From NCBI GenBank assembly GCA_032173965.1, contig CM063287.1, positions 10,855,859-10,919,858 on the forward strand: a DNA stretch of 64,000 bases, given 5' to 3'. The notes under the pieces are model-generated. The model was not told the origin of the DNA and did not search any database. It saw nothing but the letters and a program-made list of their open reading frames with translations. Position numbers and translations under genes: made by a program. Positions 25,653-39,200 of this stretch are shown here, in pieces (positions within the stretch are counted from its first letter, which is position 1; each line of letters starts with the position of its first letter). The DNA is from Sitta carolinensis (taxonomy: Eukaryota > Chordata > Aves > Passeriformes > Sittidae).

Positions 25653-28600
25653 GTGAAGTACTCACTTGTGTGTGCACACGGGGAGCTGGGGGGAAGAGCT
25701 TAAAGTATCAATATTTTTTGTATCCTGTATCACTTGACCTCACTACAAGCATCCCCAAATCTCCTTTGAATCACAAAGGTGACAGATGTCACTAAGACAC
25801 TAAAAGAGGAGCCATTTAAGGTGATGATCTCAGTGAGTCACAGTTTAAGTCCATGGAAACCACTCATTATTTCCCTAAATGTTTCCCAAAATCTCGATTC
25901 TGTTGCAGCAGAGTGTAAAAAGTAATCCAAACTGGCAGGCACTGTTGTAGCTGATATTACTTGCAGATTTAGGGTGAATACTAAAATTAAAATTAAAACC
26001 ATTGAAGAAATGGAACTTGTATTTCGCATAAAAATCTAAGAAGTCTAAATTTTTTTAAACTTATTTCAAATGGAATTGAGAATATAAATAAAAAAAAGAT
26101 AATTCCTCTCATGTATATATTCATGTTTTGGATCATTATATTAAAAAATGCCACTGATACAAGACACCATTTATTTTTGCAATTTAAATGGCAAAATCGA
26201 ACCCTTAAAATGTATTGCAAAACAGATGGGTTTTCTTCCTAATTTTGTGACACTATTCTCATTTATCTGGAATATTTCAACCTGTTCAAGTCTTTCCACA
26301 AACTACTCTAAAAAATATTTTAGGACTTGTGTTTTTTAAAAGATGTATTTCCTAACAATAAGGAGGTTTACTATTTTTATTGTATTTTTTACTTCTGAGG
26401 GTTTTTTTAAGATAATAACAGGGCTTACCTAACAATTCTGAAAATCATGCTCTTACTTCAACAGCTAAAAATAAAGAGAAGTTATTTTTCAGGGGCATGT
26501 TTGTACTCCTGGATCAAGAAGATATGCAGATAAATTGAGTATGAAGTTGCTTAATTAAAGGATTAGTAACAATTGAATGACTGCAACCCTATCCATTTCA
26601 ATACAATAAAAAATGTAAAAGAAACAAAAAATAAGATCAAAATGTAAAGCTTTGCATGATAAATAAAAAAATCCCACACAAATTACTGATCAATATATAA
26701 TTTTTCCCATGCTTTTTTTTTATATTTCCCACAGAAACAGAAATATCCAAATAATAATACAAAACATATTTATTTCAATAAATAAACAATAGTTTTTGCA
26801 TTAGTTTTCTCCATGATTTGCTGCTATTCTTTCCATGTGTGTACCCTGTAATTCTAGTATTTCTATAAAATCAGCAAATTCTATACCCATCTCTTTGACA
26901 CATACAGTATATGCAAAATCTCTTCAGAAAATATGCCTAGTTACCTCAGTTGTGTTGCCTTCCACTTGTGGACTCCTCACGAAAATGTAACAGCAAGAGC
27001 AAAGGTCAAAGACTAACAAAAGAAATTGAGAAAACTCTCTATTTAATACTTCTATTAAATAGATAAGCAAAATTGTGAAATTCAGCACAAATGGAAGGAG
27101 GAAGGAGTACTGACTATCTGAGATTGGTAATTAATCCTCTGGGATCGGTGCATCCCTTGCTAGAAACAGCTGAGGCTGAAGGGGACCTGCAGGAGATGCT
27201 CTCAAATAACTGGCATCCAGCAACACAGTATCATGAGACTTCCAGCTACCCAGATCTTGACCCCTTCTTTAAGAAGTGCAAAACCATGTTTTCCTGGGGC
27301 CTCAGCAGAAATCCACCACCCTTCTATCTTACATCCCCAGTTATCAAATGTGGATGTTATTTTAGGACATATTCTCACAAAAACTTTCATATGGTTGTCC
27401 ACGCATCTTTATATAAACGTGGACTTTGTTTCCATCTGTTGGGGAAAAACCCAGGCTGGCCTTGGTTGTCATGTGCAAAAGAGCAAAGACAACTCAGAAC
27501 TAAAGTGTTTCAAATAACAAAATTGAGCCAAGTTCGATACAGAATGAATAACTAAAGAAAAAACATCAAAGCATTGGACATACAAGCAGAATCCTCGGTG
27601 ATTATAGTGGCAGTTTTGAAGTCTAAGTTGTGACTTGCTATGCATTTGGCTTAGCAGTGTTGTTGTTTACCATCTCATTTTTTATCCTCAATACCCTCTT
27701 CCAGCTGTCTCATATATCAGGATCATAATTGCTGTGGATTGGAGAACACCGTTCTGTGGCCTGAGTGGAAATGGAAAGCTTAGGAGGAAAGTCACAGATA
27801 ATTACACTGGTTAGCATTAGTCAGAGTTCAGGGTAGTGCTGGCAGAGAAATGCAAGGAAATATGAAATTGTTTTTCAGCTGAATGCTGGAGAGTTCTGTA
27901 TGGAATCACAGGGAAGGAACTCAGGGAAAAATATATTAAAAAACAATCAGTATGTTCCAAAGAGAAGCAGCCCATCCCTAATTCTTTTCTGGGACTCACA
28001 ATGGAGCACTGGAACTCATAAAGGAAAAATTCAGTAACTTCAGATATAACTGAATAAACACATAAACAGCCTCAGTGGAATTTAAAAAAACAAAAAAAGG
28101 GGAGATGGGGAGAAGCAATAGACCCGTCTGGATATGTGGATTTAAGCATCAAAAGAAATCAAATCTCACTAGTGCAAGAAAAGAGCATGAAGGAAAAATA
28201 TGACTCCAGTGAAACAGATCATGCATCCATTCTCATTGGAAACTTTCATAGCAATCACCTGCATCATTATTTTTAATTAAATGCACATTAACACAAAGAT
28301 AATAAAAAGCTTTTGTGAGGTAGAAGCAAAATGACAGACTACTCAACATGGTTAGTATTTAAGGAAAGTGTAAAAGTAATCATTAGGAAGTTGATTATAA
28401 AGTTATCTTCATCAAACACCAGTACAAGCTGGCATGCAGAATGTGGCCTTACCATCTGCTCCCAGTTCTTTGCTCCTACCTTGGGCTGACACTAATGGCC
28501 ACACCACCATAACATGGCTGGATCAGGGGCCTGATTCAACCAAGAACTGGCCAAGTAAGAAGGGCTGGTTCTCAGGCTGGATGAGTCCCTCATTCTACAT

Positions 28601-30499
28601 TCAGGCCATGATCACCCAGACACTTACTCAAGAAGGCAGGAGGAAGAGGGTGAGCAGCTGGCAGTGGTGGAGACTGTGGATGGAGTGTGGGACTGTCTCT
28701 TGCAACAATACTACAGAGCTACAAATGGGGCTGGCAGTGTGACCTCAGCCCATGCTGAGGTACAGCAAGATATACAGCACTGTGAAACAGGTCCTGACAA
28801 GCAGAACATGCTCCAACATACATGCATCAACTGTACATCCTAAAACACTTCTCAAACCCACAGGGACAACTACTTCTGTCTCTATCAGCACAAAAGATAA
28901 AACCAGTCTTTTCAAATTTGTGATAGAATTATAGACAAAGGAAATGGCTAAGCATTTCTCAATTATGCCTTGATAGAAGTTCATTCCCTCCACACACTAT
29001 CTACTTACCTTCCAGATGGAAATAGATTAAATTAATTGGGTTAAGCATATTTTGCTAATGGTGCTACAGAAAGGGTATTCACAGACCTATAGTGAGCAGG
29101 TACAACAGCAATGCAAGTGAACCACCCTGGAAAAGAACTACAGAAAGACCCATTTTTATAGACACTGATTACTTACAGCTCTTTCGTGTAAAGAACTGAA
29201 AGGAAATATTTTTCTAAATGGCAACAGCTTCTCACAATCTCCTGTTTTACACTATAGCCAAACTTTTCCCACTATCATCAGCCTCATGATGTCACAATTT
29301 GTGTCTTTGGTATGGAGAGTCTCAGTTTTGCAAAAGACTGTTATTATAATTGTTTGCTGGCTCTTATTAGTGGAAATTCTAATTTCCTGAGATTACATAT
29401 GCCAGAAATGGTCATTCTTGTAGAAGTAATTGTATAGATATTGCCCAAATCCTAAACTAAGAGACAGCTCAGAAATATACGCAGTTATGGGAGTTGTACT
29501 GAAGATAGAAGTGCCAGAATCAGTTTAGCTACCAGCATTGCCCAAAAATACTTAGCAAGGATCCTTTCATCAGGAGGAATTCATAAAGTGGAAAATAAAT
29601 TAAAATATCAAGTGTTTCCTATTGGCTCTAAGACTAGGAGTAGGATTTCTCTGAACATGTGCCTAAAATGCTTTCTTTTGATGCTGAGGAGATTGGAATT
29701 GGCTTCTTTATAACTGATGGGTGTATCTGCATGTCTCAGAACTTGAGGTCTGTTTTACAGAATTAAAGCTTAGTTGTTCAATCTAAATGACTGTCTTGTT
29801 GAAATAGCTCTGCCACTGAGAAAAGCAAATGCTGGAGATGGCCTTTCTAAACTCAGGACAACGTTTGCGATGAAATATAATGAACACTATTTTGTCTTGT
29901 CTTTGTATCCTGATGTCATAAATCTATACTATTTGTAAAAATAAAAATAGTATCACCAATGTATTTGCTATACTACTTGATAAAAATTACCTGCTGTGTC
30001 TCAAACTAAATTTTAATCTGTCTTCAGCATCAACATGGAAATCATAAAAACCTCTACTCATGTCCTTTGCCTTTGTACACCTTTCAAATCTTACAGAATC
30101 CTACAAAATTCCATATCTGAACGAGTAGACCAAACACTGCCATTAATGTGTAGTGTGCTACTGGAGGGTGAGATGAAAGAGCTGCTGAAGTTCACATGCA
30201 CAAATGACAACAAAATTCCACTGATCACCACAGTGAGTCTGCACTGCTGAGGGCACCTTTCTGGCCCTGGCTTGGTGTGACTGGGTCCTGACTATGCCAG
30301 TCATTTCCTCCTCCCTTCTGTCCAGTCCTACTTTTCCCATTTGCTGTGACTGGCACACACACATAACTATGCCAAGAACATGATTCAGCTGAAAATATTG
30401 CTGGGGAGGAAGAGAAGCAGGGACAATGAGGGTCAACAGGAGCTGCCTGCAATTAGATTTGCTTAAACTAATCTTGAAACAACACCCTTAGAACCCAAA
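25653..30499. other. AT-rich non-coding sequence, no gene supported
   Basis: Mostly unique AT-rich sequence, very AT-rich at 26000-26850. A 154-codon plus-strand frame (27091-27555) overlaps two further open frames and has no recognised domain. The stretch 28434-28745 is GC-richer with a 102-codon frame rich in Trp and Ser, also unrecognised. The stretch near 29280-29400 contains a CRE-like TGATGTCAC and ATAATTG cores. No mobile element was recognised. Confidence 0.6.
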
Positions 30500-30720
30500 G
30501 AGGCTATTCCTCTGTATCTATCAAGATGTGCAGAGAGCCAGCTCCCCCATTTAATTGCATAGGCGTAGCTAAAAGCTATGAATGAGAAAGGAAGGAGATA
30601 GCCTTGTCCGAAACTTTATAATGCAACCTGGTGCACTGTAGTCATAATAAAATTATTTGCTGAGCCAGTCCACACATTAGAAGACCAGCTGCCTAGTGTC
30701 TAACTATGAAATTACTCTGC
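30500..30720. promoter_or_regulatory. Possible conserved non-coding element
   Basis: The block lacks simple repeats and carries several developmental-type words: TTTAATTGCATA near 30551, TATAATGCAA near 30618, and ATAAAATTATTTGCTGAG near 30646, which combines an ATTA core with a MAF-like TGCTGA half-site. It contains rare CpGs (GGCGTA, TCCGAA) in an otherwise CpG-poor region. Conservation cannot be judged here, so this is a guess from texture. Confidence 0.2.
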
Positions 30721-33270
30721 AAATGAAAAGCAGGAATAAAGAATAGCCAAATGGAAAAATACTTCCTGACCCAGCCAAAGAAAATAATTTATAACAGTTT
30801 CCCAGCACAGACAAAGTAAAAAGGGTACATGCAGAGCACTAGGTTATAGAAACTGAATTTTAGGGTAGTCAGCAAATAATCAGATATTTGAGTTGTGGGT
30901 GGGTTTCAAAGACCCACCCAAAGTTATCTGGGGGAAATAGATCTGGACTTGTTATATAGTTTAATGACAGAGGATACTCAGTTTCTGAAGTCTGACATGT
31001 AAAAACAAGCAACAGACATGGTATCAATATTTATATGAAAGTGAAATCATCTGCCTCTCCCAATCGCTTTTCATTCAGTAATCCCCAAGTTCTTTACATA
31101 TTTCGTGTAACTTCTGCAAGCCAAGATTATTTCTCCAAAGTCAGTAAAAGGACTATTCTATAGTGTTAGTCCACCCCTAAATGGAACTTAGAGCATTTTA
31201 TAGGCATGGAAACAGCCACAGATTTGCCCCGTCACATATCAAAGACAGGCCCTGAGATATCATTCCCTCCCCAGTGGAATGAATCACACCAAATTGTGTT
31301 TGCCTTCCCTCGTGTTTTTCACCATCGGAGTTACATTCTTAGAAAGTTTAAATTACCTTAACTTCAATTAACATAATGTATCTATATCAATTTATTCCCA
31401 CAAATAACGTGTCTTGAGTATTTTCATGTACCATTCAGCTATAAAGGGAAGTCAATTCTAATTATTACAATCCTTTTTTCCCCAAAAAAAGACCCCATTT
31501 TATACTTTTGCCCAAAACAGCTGTGGTACTATGGTAAGTAAAAAGAAATGTCTGCCTTCTTAATCTTGTCACCATACAGCTAATTAAAAACATATATCCT
31601 TTTTGGAGGCCCAGGCCTTGGAAAAATACAAGTTTTGGCAGCCTCGTCCTGGTTGCTAGTATATGACTTTTTTTTGTGTTATGTAGTTTTGGACTGAAAG
31701 TGTTCTGCACACAAGAGCACCAAGAGACATATTTTCTGCAGATACACAGAGAGAGTTGAGAGTATAACTTGCACTGTACTGCTTAAACTGTGCTCATAAC
31801 TAGAAAAATGCTGTTAATATAAAAATTTTATCCCTAGCTACCATCGGATTTTCCTTTTTTTTTTTTTTTTAAATTCTAAGAATTTAATAGAAGGCTCCTT
31901 TCAGATGCACCCTAAATATATATAGATTGACATAAACAGATTAGGGACCACAGATGTCTGGTGACCCACTGGCTCTCCTGGATACTGCAATTGAAATAAG
32001 CATTACTGAGCATCATCCCAGAGTCACCGTGGAAAATCAAGAATAATTTCAATATTTTAAGATTACAGTAGAGCTCAGAATGAAAGACAATTCCCCCAAA
32101 CTTCTATTCCACACCTCAAACTTTGGAGAGAGCTGTGCATTTTTAAGCAGAGATGTGGAGTTCCAAGGAGCTGCTACACTGGAATTGGTGATCACTTCTT
32201 CAGATAAGGATCCAGCTTGCTCTAACTTTCAGTTACTCAGTTTGTCAGGCTTTTTCATTGCTTAAGATTTCACCAGATGTGTGAAGTTTAAGCCTTGGCT
32301 TTTACTGTGAACCCTGAAAACTTTATGCCTTAAGAGCAAGGTGATTTCAGTCACTTGGTAGGTGGTAATCTTTCCTCTGGTATAATTCATGAAAAATTTC
32401 ATTCACAAAAAATGGAAGCCTTTGCTACATTTTAAATGTGATAAAGAAAAATACAAACACATTGAAGTATTAAATTCATTCTTACTTGTGCTTTATTTGT
32501 TTGAATAAGAGCATTAAGCCCTCTTATCTACTCAAATTATAGGATTGTAGAATTTGCCTGTGACAGTTACATGCCACCTATCATTTTGCAACATAAAGCA
32601 ATTCAGCAGGTTATTTGGATTTTCCATGTAAGAAAAAAATTATGTCAGAACAGTCTCAGAAATGAAATAGCTGGTATTATCAAAGACTATGACAGTACAT
32701 AGGAAGGAACATGTTCCCAGGACTAGAAAGAACAGACTACTGAGAAGCAATAAAAGAGCTATTTAGAAGGCAATGATAAAAATTGCTTTATATTTGCTAA
32801 TACAAGCAGTTGATATTCATTTCCCATGGCATATAGTGTTTCTTTTCATTCTTCCACTTATAAGCCAGGAAAAATATAGACAAAAAAAAGCCACATCAAA
32901 AAAAGAGTGCAGCTGTGCACAAGAAAAACACATTTTTACACACATATATGTGTATATACATAGAAAGGGACATTCACCTTTCTACTGCTTGAGACACCAT
33001 CCTGAACATTTGCTAACCACATCTACTGTGAAGCAGGAAACAGAGAAAATATTTTCCTACAAAGTGAAATGGAATGAAAATAAGCTCTCTAACCTTAGTT
33101 GCAGGTTGCATAATCCAAAACTTATTCAATTTACTTCTACATTTAACAAATTTAATCAACACCCTGTCACCAACTGACTTTTTGAGAAGACTTCTGAGAT
33201 TTAATGAGCTCAACTTGAAACTGTCATTGGACAATATGGACATGGGAACTAGTCAAGATTTCTGCGAAAC
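30721..33270. other. Non-coding sequence, no gene seen
   Basis: Unique AT-rich sequence with a 16-base T run (31855-31870) and a small CA/TA patch near 32936-32960. A 134-codon plus-strand frame (32773-33177) is basic, unrecognised and overlapped by frames on both strands. Confidence 0.65.
31855..31870 (-). repeat. Poly-T tract (16 T)
   Basis: An uninterrupted run of 16 T on the plus strand. No retroposon body was recognised on the minus strand upstream of the corresponding poly-A. Confidence 0.9.
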
Positions 33271-33297
33271 AAAAAATTACAAAAAATTACAAAAAAT
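33271..33297 (+). repeat. Short 10-bp tandem repeat, 2.7 copies
   Basis: The unit AAAAAATTAC occurs twice in full and is followed by a partial third copy AAAAAAT. It lies in a plus-strand 96-codon frame that looks like chance. Confidence 0.85.
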
Positions 33298-36200
33298 GGT
33301 GTTTGGCAGAAAACGAACTCAAATTTATCTTAGAATACGATGCTCTCTGAATAGAAAGCAATAAAGAAAGCATTAAAATTTGCCAGTCCTACTGAAAAAT
33401 CGCCAAGTACAGATATTCATGTAAATAATTTATCTAAGTTTTAAAAGAAAATAATATCTATATGAATTTATTTCCTTAATTTGTACTCATATTCACTAAA
33501 ATTCTAGAGAATACAAATGAACTTGCAGATGACAAAAGACATTTTATCCAACAAGATCAGAGGAGAGATGGAGGGAATTTCACAAACAAATTTATAGCTG
33601 TCTCCTTAGGAACATATTTTTATACACCAGAAATGTTCTACTTCACTTGTTAATGAACTCAAAATTTAAACTTTTCTGAAATGCTTCCAAGTACATCAGA
33701 TTTTTTCACTGTTGATTCAAAAGAATAAAGAGTTCTTGCTATTTTTATTCAGAGAAAAGACAGAATATCACATTTGAGAAGATTCTATTCTTAACAAATG
33801 AAACAACTGAAAAATGCAACAATAGGATATTCCATCAGGAAATTTTTATTGGCATAGGAGTGATTATGGACCTTCAACAGGAAGAGAATTAATATTATAA
33901 ATTATAGAGAAATTTAAAGAAAAAAGCCTGTGAAATTGAAGCATATTTAAATGAGGATGACTGATGCAGAATATAAAATCCAGTTTCCAAGTTAAAAATT
34001 AAGAAATATGGCCATTTGAAGAGGTGCCTGTTTGAGTTACCACAGAGTGTGGGAATTCAATCAGGAAACCATCCATGCTATAAACTGGGGAAACTCTGAG
34101 CAGAGGAAGAGTCACCTAGCCAGAGTGTAAGTGTAAGCAGAAGAAGTTGGAAACAGAAGGACCAACATAGAGCTTTAAGGCATTTCAGTACTTTCATGCT
34201 TTATAGAAGAAATGATTACAGTAATCTTTGGTTGTTTTGTTAATATTACCAAATGAAATTGTGCAGTACTTGGCTAATTTTTACTCATCTGAGCTGCCAA
34301 CTGTCTGTATGGTAGTCATTCAGTATTAATGCTGTTTTGGCCCAGGGTTTTTATTTCTGAATTTTTGTTTGGATAGTCTCAGATGTGGTGAAAATGTCAG
34401 TATGCTAAAGTTTCTGGTGAAAGACTTTATACACATATATGGGAGCTTGAGTGTTCGTGACTTCAAGCAGAGTATAATTCAGTACCACGCTGACAGAGAT
34501 AAAATGGATGACTTGAAAAGTTCAGAATTTTTTTTTTTTGCCTTCTTATCTGTTAGCAATGAAAAACATTAATAACTGGATCCATATTTCAGGAAAAAAC
34601 TTAAATTAAATCCAACCAGTCAGAACTACACCATCACTCACCTCTGTCCAGCATACAGTACCCTGACTCTCATCACTCCCACCACAGTGGGAGCACATGC
34701 ACCAGTTTGTCACTCTGTACTGGGCTCCTCTGAAGGCCAAACTCCAAATCACCAGGCAGCAGGAGCCTCTTGGCACCAGTGAAACTGTAGCAGGAGTCAA
34801 TACAGCTGTTACGCACTGTGTAACAGGCTTTTTAGCACAAGTGTGCTGAATGACACTTTTCAGCTTGCTTTCACCTCCTCTCCCCTGCTTTCCACAACTC
34901 CTAGAAACAGGAACCAGAAGAAAAAGAGGCAAACAGTAAGGTTCAGCACATGGTAGCTGATATTCCACCACTGACACTAAACTGGGACTTCAAAATCATG
35001 CCTCTGTTTTTTACCTGCAAAGTCCCTACAAAACTGCCGAGGCATGAAAACAATGCCAACTTGAAAAGGAACATTTCCCCCTTCCTTTTCTAATTCTAAC
35101 CAGCTACTAAACTAAGCTGCATGTGGAATTATTAGATCTAAAGTGTGCAAACTGCATTTGTGTGTTAAGAGTTTGCACTGTCACAGTCAGAGTATGGGCA
35201 TGAAAACACAAGATTTGGGCAAACACCGGAAAGTCTCCTTCTATAATAAACAAAGGATTTTTATCCACCTATGTAATATCCCCCACATACATCTACAGGA
35301 GCAGATTTTGTTTAGAAAGGTTCTTTTTTAACACAATTTATCACTTTCTTGAATGTATTCTAAGCTCTGCAATATTTTTGAGAGATTGATTACAGATTAA
35401 TTTTCCTGGTGCCTTTAAAGCACACATTCCTGAATACTGCCAACAAACATCCCAATAATTTGATTCAGGAGGGCAAAACCTATATATAACAAAACTGATC
35501 CTTCTAAGAAAATGAAAGCAAGAGGCAGCTTTGTTTTAAACAGCAGAAAACTTCCTCCTGCAGGCTCTTCTCTGCAGATATTAGGTAACAGATTTTCCAC
35601 TTACAGCTCATGATAATTTTTGTCTCATTGACATTGTAAAGGAAAAATTATCACAAAATCAAATCCACGGCAATGGGCAGCAAGAGGAGACTGTTTCAAT
35701 CCTCTCTAGGTCTGTTTTTACATTGCTCTACAGTTTCTATGCACCCTCCATGTAACACTGAAGGAAAACACTCAATTTCTTGTGAGGGCTTTAACTGCTT
35801 TCCATCTTCTAGGAATATGTTGGTTGAGAAAGCAATTGGGAAGATTTAAAGACTTGCTCTAAACTGCATAACTGGTGAAGGGCTGGTGGCCAGAAGCTAA
35901 TACAAACTCAGCAAGTTGGGTAGGAGCAGGCTCAGCTCAGAAATCTGGGAAGTAACTTAAATGACAGGGACATGGCTCCTGCTTCTGGGTCTTTAGAAGA
36001 CCTGTGCTTTTCCAGGGACGTTGTTTCACAGTGCCTCAAACACAGGGTAAGGTTTTGAATTGCATCTTTTCAAATACTGTGTGCTTGCAATGTAAGTGAC
36101 TGATATTTTTTCCTTGCATCAGTAAAAAGAGAACATACTTTTTTTTTTCCAAAAAATAGTGATCAGACACAAAAAGACAATTGTGAGAACAAAAACATGA

Positions 36201-39200
36201 ACAAATATGTACTGTGCTACAGACTCAAAGTTCATGATGACTTGAAGACTTCAGATGACTAAGGTTTTAACAGAGGACTTAATATATTCCTAAAACTCTA
36301 AGAAGAAACCTTGTAAATATATCTGGTACAGATGGAATGGAAAACAGAGCCAGTCTCAATGACTAGCAAGCAAGCAAAAACCAGTCAGAAATAAAATAAG
36401 TACACAGTGAAATTACTTTAGGAGAAAGCATAATAGTTTTATTATTTAGTCACTCAACATGAGGCCGAGCACTGTCCAAGGGAAACAAGGCAGAGGCATA
36501 AACTGCTGCTTCAATTTAAATGGAAATCCTAACCATGCCTCTGGCTAATGCTTTGCACATATGTTGATGTCAATAACAAATCTCAAAACAAATTCTCGAT
36601 TGGGTAACAAAAATGCTGTGAAGACAGTACACAATCAGTTGTTCTTCCTACTGGAGCAGCAAAAACAGTAACAGTGACCAAATTAATTTAAAATCTCACT
36701 CAACACTATAGTGGTCATATATATAACCAAATACATTTGAGGTTTTTTTAAATCAACTGTGACTAAACAAGGTAATATTAAAAGATATTGGAACAGGGAA
36801 TCCTTTCTCAAAAACGGACCTGCAAAATAATTAAAAATCACCTTAATATTAGTTTCTAAAATGTAATTAAATTAATTTAAAATTCAATGTTATGCAATTA
36901 AAACTTTAAACCAATTTGCCAAATCATTAGCAAGGAGTAAGTTACATCAAAACAAGCATTGCAGAAACAGTTCAGAATGATAAAGATACATGATTAACTT
37001 AAATATTTACCACAAAAAGTAACACAATCAAAGAGGAAGCTACTTGAGTAAACAAACAAGATTAGGAACAAAATGGTGAAATAAACATTTCTTTAAAATG
37101 TGAAACAGCAACACTCCAGACTTTTATACTCTTAAGGAAGGAAAACAATTTTCCTATTCAGAGGTTTTAGAAGAAGTTATTTTGCTTTCTCAAATGAAAG
37201 AGATGGGCAAAACAAAAGACTTAACATTTTGGAGCTAATTCATCTCCTTGGTAGAGCTGATACTGAAAGTTCTGAAATGTTTTCATTAAAAACAAGGTTA
37301 AAAACACTCTTTTACTGATATTCAAAGTATGAACTAATCATAATGTGAACAAATACCTCTGCATAACTTCATTGCCCCAAAAACTGCTACTCCATGAGTG
37401 TAATGTTTAATAAAAGCAGGAGAAGAAACAGGTTTCTCAATAAATCTTTTTAAATTCTGAAAAAAACATGGCATATCTCTGTCCTCATGATGCCATAGTG
37501 TGCAGCTTAGGGACTCTCATCAGACTCTCTGTTTTTCCAAATGGAGCAGATGCACATGAATCAATCGTGTCCAGTCAAAAATAGGAGTATTCTTCCTTGT
37601 GTCCTCTACTAAAATTAGTAGTGTGCTACTAACGGCTATGAACAATGCTTACCAGCATGCAAGCAGGTACATGGTAAGCATGTTACCAGGGTGTAAAGTT
37701 AGTCTTAAAGGCGTCTCTGGTCCCTTATCAGTAAGTTCCAGAGGGCAAATTGTGCTTCATGTCTCATCTCCCAGTGACAGCTCAGCCTGAACAGCATCAG
37801 AGCCACCGCTAAACTGTTTATCATTAAACCATCGTGATCCATTCTCAGCTTACAAAATAGAAATGTTCTTCTATACAGGCAGGAGGAAAACAGCAAAATA
37901 TTGAAAACACTGGCAGGTCCTTTAACATTTATGAAGGAGAGAAAACACTCATTTAAAATAAGTTCTGAAGAATTAATCCACTAGAAGATATAACACCAAA
38001 AAAGATAAGAGTTGTAGGCAGTAGACAGACTGCCACTAGAGCAAGCTCTGGATAACCTTGCCTTATAGCTGATTTTTCCAACATCTTACACTAAGCTTTC
38101 CCTTGCTAGTTAGTATAAATGCCTAAAGCACTGGGAAGAAGCATGAAGCCATAAATAAGTGATATTTAACCAATAAGACATGACACACAAATAATTTCTG
38201 GATCATTAATGAATGTCTCAGGTGCATTGTAAAACATGGAGTCAAAGGTCTAGATTGTCTTATCATTCTCATAAAACAGGAATCATGTAAAATGTGGGGG
38301 GAGGACATCAGGGAAGAGTCATACTCCTGTGTTTCCAGATGGATGCCATGGTTACAATACGTCTCACAGCCAAGATGAGAGCTGTATTTCTGGTCAAAGA
38401 CTAATTAATTTCTACAACAGGAAAGGTAACTGTATTTTAGGTTTAAATGCAAAGGTTTACCATTCATCAGTCACTAAATTATTTTATAACTTATACACTC
38501 TGGCACAGGAATTTGAATGCTTTGCACTCTAAATATACCAATAAATCAGGGAGCACCCTATACTATTTGGAGAGACATCTATGGGAACTAAGAATTGACA
38601 ATCTTTTAAAAGCTGTGCCAAGCTTCTTGGGATTACAAGGAGCAGGAAGATGCCAGTCCTAATGGCAGAACTTTCTGGAGCCCCCTGAAGGTATTGAATA
38701 ACTATACAGTCACTATCTGCATCTTTTTCTCAGCAATCATCTGTCACCAGGTTTTGTGAGCTGCTCCTTTTTGGTTTTGTATTTCCCAAGAGCATGTCCC
38801 CTCTACATGCTCACTACCTGCAAGGACAACTTTCACACCTCCCTTTGGAGTTAAAGCACAAAGGCAGTGTTTGCATTACATCATTACAGCAGCTTGCAGC
38901 TTCGACATAACAATCAAAATCTAAAAGAGACCCTAAAACTATCCTCCAGCTTCCAAAACCTCAGAGAGATTGACTCTGAAAAAGAATTTTGTCCTTTCAT
39001 TTGAGCAACATAATAGTTTTCCTGTCTCAATGTCCATACTACAAAATAATTATGTTATGCAATTTTTATTTACCATTAGACTATGGATAGTAATTAGATA
39101 TAGCACAATCAGAATTATCAATTTGCCTTTAAAAAACAATTACAGATTATACTAAATTTTTTCACTAAAACAGTAGAAACCTTTATGTATATTTCTGTCC

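Noticed and set aside
32773..33177. 134-codon basic plus-strand frame
   Set aside because: Lys- and Ser-rich composition follows A-rich DNA; no domain, and overlapping frames exist on both strands.
34606..34977. 123-codon Cys-rich minus-strand frame
   Set aside because: No recognisable domain, no splice or promoter signals, and cysteine spacing without a regular pattern. A small 7-bp hairpin near 34806-34826 adds nothing.
36003..36052. Acceptor TGTGCTTTTCCAG and donor GTAAGG bounding a 31-base micro-exon
   Set aside because: Micro-exons exist, but a single pair of sites this close is expected by chance in 64 kb, and there is no flanking exon to join.
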